Assembly: GCA_002409975.1 (NCBI GenBank)
Contig: DHOO01000080.1
Location: forward strand, 23,399-30,374
DNA: 6,976 nt
Source: Firmicutes bacterium UBA5388
Lineage (GTDB): Bacteria > Bacillota > UBA4882 > UBA10575
Direction of reading: 5' to 3'
This document shows positions 5,420-6,976 of the stretch, piece by piece. The notes beneath the pieces are model-generated. The model was not told the origin of the DNA and did not search any database. It worked only from the letters and a program-made list of their open reading frames with translations. How positions within the stretch are numbered: position 1 is the stretch's first letter; the number at the start of each line of letters is the position of its first letter. The translations under genes were made by a program, and so were the position numbers.

Positions 5420-5677
5420 ATCCAACTTATTCCAAGATTAAAGCTAATTGCGTTATTACCTTAATTTGAGGTCACGCCAATCCTGAATCTGTGGCTTCCT
5501 TACCACCAAGGAAAATCATGAAAGCTTGCGATAGTGTTTTTCTTGGCAAATAACAAGCCACAGATTCAGGAGAAATATATAGTGTGTCACTTACAGAAAG
5601 GCTATCAATATATTGTGGTGGGATAGTTGAATATGGAGATAACGCAAATAGCCCGATTATAGATCGTGTCAACGAAA
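5420..5677. other. Non-coding stretch upstream of the regulator
   Basis: About 260 bases without a supportable gene. The only clear structure is the inverted-repeat element at 5481-5571. A TTG-initiated minus-strand reading at 5472-5672 has no SD, runs through the hairpin and has no recognisable motif, so it is not called as a gene. Confidence 0.6.
5481..5571. repeat. 91-bp element with perfect 17-bp terminal inverted repeats
   Basis: TCCTGAATCTGTGGCTT (5481-5497) and its exact complement (5555-5571) bracket 57 bases. Inside, CCAAGGAAAA (5506-5515) pairs with TTTTTCTTGG (5537-5546) with a single G-U on the plus strand. No T-tract follows and no target duplication is visible. It resembles a MITE-like or hairpin repeat remnant; a structured RNA cannot be excluded. 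It sits at the edge of a zone of gene debris. Confidence 0.6.
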
Positions 5678-5809
5678 GTTACTGAAAGTGGCAAAGAAAA
5701 ACACAGAAAACTGGGAATCCCCACCGTCGTGGACAGGCTTATCCAACAGGCCATCTGTCAAGTCCTAACCCCAATCTTTAAAAAGCAGTTTTCAAGTTAT
5801 ATTTATTGA
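5678..5809 (+). pseudogene. Fragment of a group II intron reverse transcriptase/maturase
   Basis: The plus-strand frame reads through the conserved early RT block of group II intron LtrA-like proteins: RKLGIPTVVDRLIQQAI followed by QVLTPIF (5705-5779), ending KKQFSSYIY and TGA at 5807. Full proteins are usually over 400 residues and continue with a SYGFRPGRS-type block; here about 44 codons remain. The upstream part of the frame has lost similarity, and no YADD catalytic motif or intron RNA domains are present in the window. This is a relic of an intron insertion or of recombination between intron copies, not a functional gene. Confidence 0.8.
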
Positions 5810-5889
5810 TTCTCTAAAGGAAATCCATTTAATGATAAATATTAATAAAGTAAAAGTTGAAGTATCCCCTGTAAGTGATTTAAAAAAGG

Positions 5890-6843
5890 CGAACCCTTGG
5901 TCAGAAAATGAACCGGATTCTTCCGCGCCAATTCCGCAAACTACTCGACACCCCAACTTCGCCAATTCCGGTTACTCTTATTCTTTAAATCCTTCTGATG
6001 CAGAGGGTTTTCATGATAAAACCGCATAAACTCTTCGCCGATCTCGCGCAAACTAACTGTCGGTTTAATCCCACCCTCTACGATTTAAAGTGCCCGTAAG
6101 GTCGGGAGTTTATATGCTTTAGTAAAAGCGATCTTTTCAGTCTCTCGCAAGAAGGCCTCAGCCGATGTCTCCAACCAACCGTTTTCTTCTTCCGTCAGCG
6201 CATCGACGGAATGCAAAAACCGTAACCAGCCCTCTTTGAGAAACTCCCGGAAAGGCAAGTCGGTTCCGGTATACATCTCGATTCTGGTCGGACGGCGCCC
6301 CAGTTCGTCCCAAAGCCGGAAAAATTCGTCCCGCATCCGCTTGGCCAATGGATCCCACGCCGCCATCTGCTGAAAAAGATCCAAGACCTGAAAATCAAAG
6401 TGCACCTGGCAACCTTCCGGGTATTCCAACTCCGATAACCGCCGCTCCAACGTTTCATACTTTTCCGGTCTCTCACCGGACAAAAGCGCCGGGATCCGGT
6501 ACGCTCGTTTATAGTTACCGATAAAGTCCAAAACCACCAGGTGAGTTTTGTCTTGAGCCTTGCGTAACCCTCTCCCCAGTTGTTGCAGGAAAACAGTTAA
6601 TGACTCGGTCAGCCGCAGAAACATTACTGTATCTAGTGTGGGTATATCGACGCCTTCATTAAAGATATCAACGGCGAAGATCACTTTTACTTCGCCTTTT
6701 TCCAAGGCGGCCACTGCTTCCCGCCGGTCACCGGCATATCCGGAAGGGGAACCCCCACTATGAACAGCCAGCGCCTCAACGCCGTGCTCTGAAAAGTATT
6801 TCGCCATAAACTCGGCATGACGAATGTTGACACAAAACCCAAG
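5890..6843 (-). pseudogene. Decayed C-terminal part of a DEAD/DEAH helicase with DUF3427-type tail
   Basis: The minus-strand frame begins at LGFCVNIRHAEFMAKYF (from 6843), right after an in-frame TGA (6846-6844), and carries helicase domain 2 motifs. Numbered from the internal ATG at 6807, motif V is FAVDIFNEGVDIP (44-56) and motif VI is QQLGRGLRK (75-83). Then follows LVVLDFIGNYKRAYRIPALLSG, typical of superfamily II helicases with a DUF3427 tail. The frame is broken by TAA at 6087-6085. It continues in the same frame with plausible family sequence (SLREIGEEFMRFYHENPLHQ, then NRNWRSWGVE), is broken again by TAG at 5943-5941, and goes on to FAELARKNPVHFLTK before similarity fades near 5890. 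The N-terminal nuclease-like and Walker A/DEAH parts are absent and no SD precedes the internal ATG. The region is visibly more G+C rich than its left neighbours. Such helicases occur in defence islands; this copy looks dead. Confidence 0.8.
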
Positions 6844-6976
6844 TCAGCAGAAGAATACTTAGTTGTTTCTACCAAGCATTGAAGGGAGTCTGGTCAATAA
6901 GCATGAATTGAAAAATATCCTGCTCGGAAAATACCCGCTAAATTGTGAAGGATATAATATTTTTAGCTTTTTTGGT
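6844..6976. other. Right edge, unassigned AT-rich sequence
   Basis: No firm feature. A plus-strand frame is open from 6863 to the edge and would encode NKHELKNILLGKYPLNCEGY and onward from about 6896. It lacks a clear start codon (a TTG at 6908 is 19 bases from the GGGAG at 6884-6888). It may be the start of a gene beyond the window or chance. The minus strand is also open for a similar length, so frame openness alone decides nothing. Confidence 0.25.

Noticed and set aside
5472..5672. 66-residue minus-strand reading in the gap upstream of the regulator
   Set aside because: It starts at TTG without an SD, crosses the 17-bp inverted repeats and shows no family motif.
5832..6029. 65-residue plus-strand reading MININKVKVEV onward with a weak AAAGGA upstream
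   Set aside because: Most of it is antisense to the helicase relic; only the first 16 or so codons are independent, too little to call a gene.
1..6976. CRISPR array, tRNA or rRNA gene
   Set aside because: No regularly spaced repeat series and no cloverleaf or rRNA signature were seen on either strand.

Overview
The window looks like a Bacillota-type chromosome. G+C is intermediate, Shine-Dalgarno (SD) sequences are strong GGAGG types, and TTG and GTG start codons are used. Neither solute-binding protein (SBP) has a lipobox, which fits a diderm lineage better than a classical monoderm one, but this is only a hint. All intact genes lie on the minus strand and are read from right to left.

Right part (about 5410-6976): a decayed zone. 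It holds the C-terminal piece of a DUF3427-type DEAD/DEAH helicase with in-frame stops (about 5890-6843, minus), a short piece of a group II intron reverse transcriptase (5678-5809, plus), and a 91-bp element with perfect 17-bp inverted repeats (5481-5571). No intact gene was found here.

Middle part (4400-5420): a gene for a 312-residue membrane-spanning one-component regulator with two TM segments, a helical extracytoplasmic domain and a C-terminal LuxR-type HTH. It has its own sigma-70-like promoter and a clear intrinsic terminator. Next come a MITE-like palindromic element (4176-4294), two matching AGTAC-N4-GTACT dyads, and a good promoter for the downstream genes.

Left part (1-3978): an ABC importer cluster in the order SBP2, SBP1 (a close paralogue), ATPase and permease. 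The permease starts at a TTG that overlaps the ATPase stop, and its 3' end lies beyond the left edge. The family is the one usually labelled Fe(III) or 2-aminoethylphosphonate/phosphosugar importers, but both SBPs appear to lack the classical FbpA iron ligands, so the substrate is open.

Working model (inference): the membrane LuxR protein senses an extracytoplasmic signal, perhaps SBP2 or its ligand. It then activates the importer from the tandem dyads, which are centred near -44 and -80 of the SBP2 promoter. Hairpins between SBP2 and SBP1, and between SBP1 and the ATPase, would adjust relative expression.
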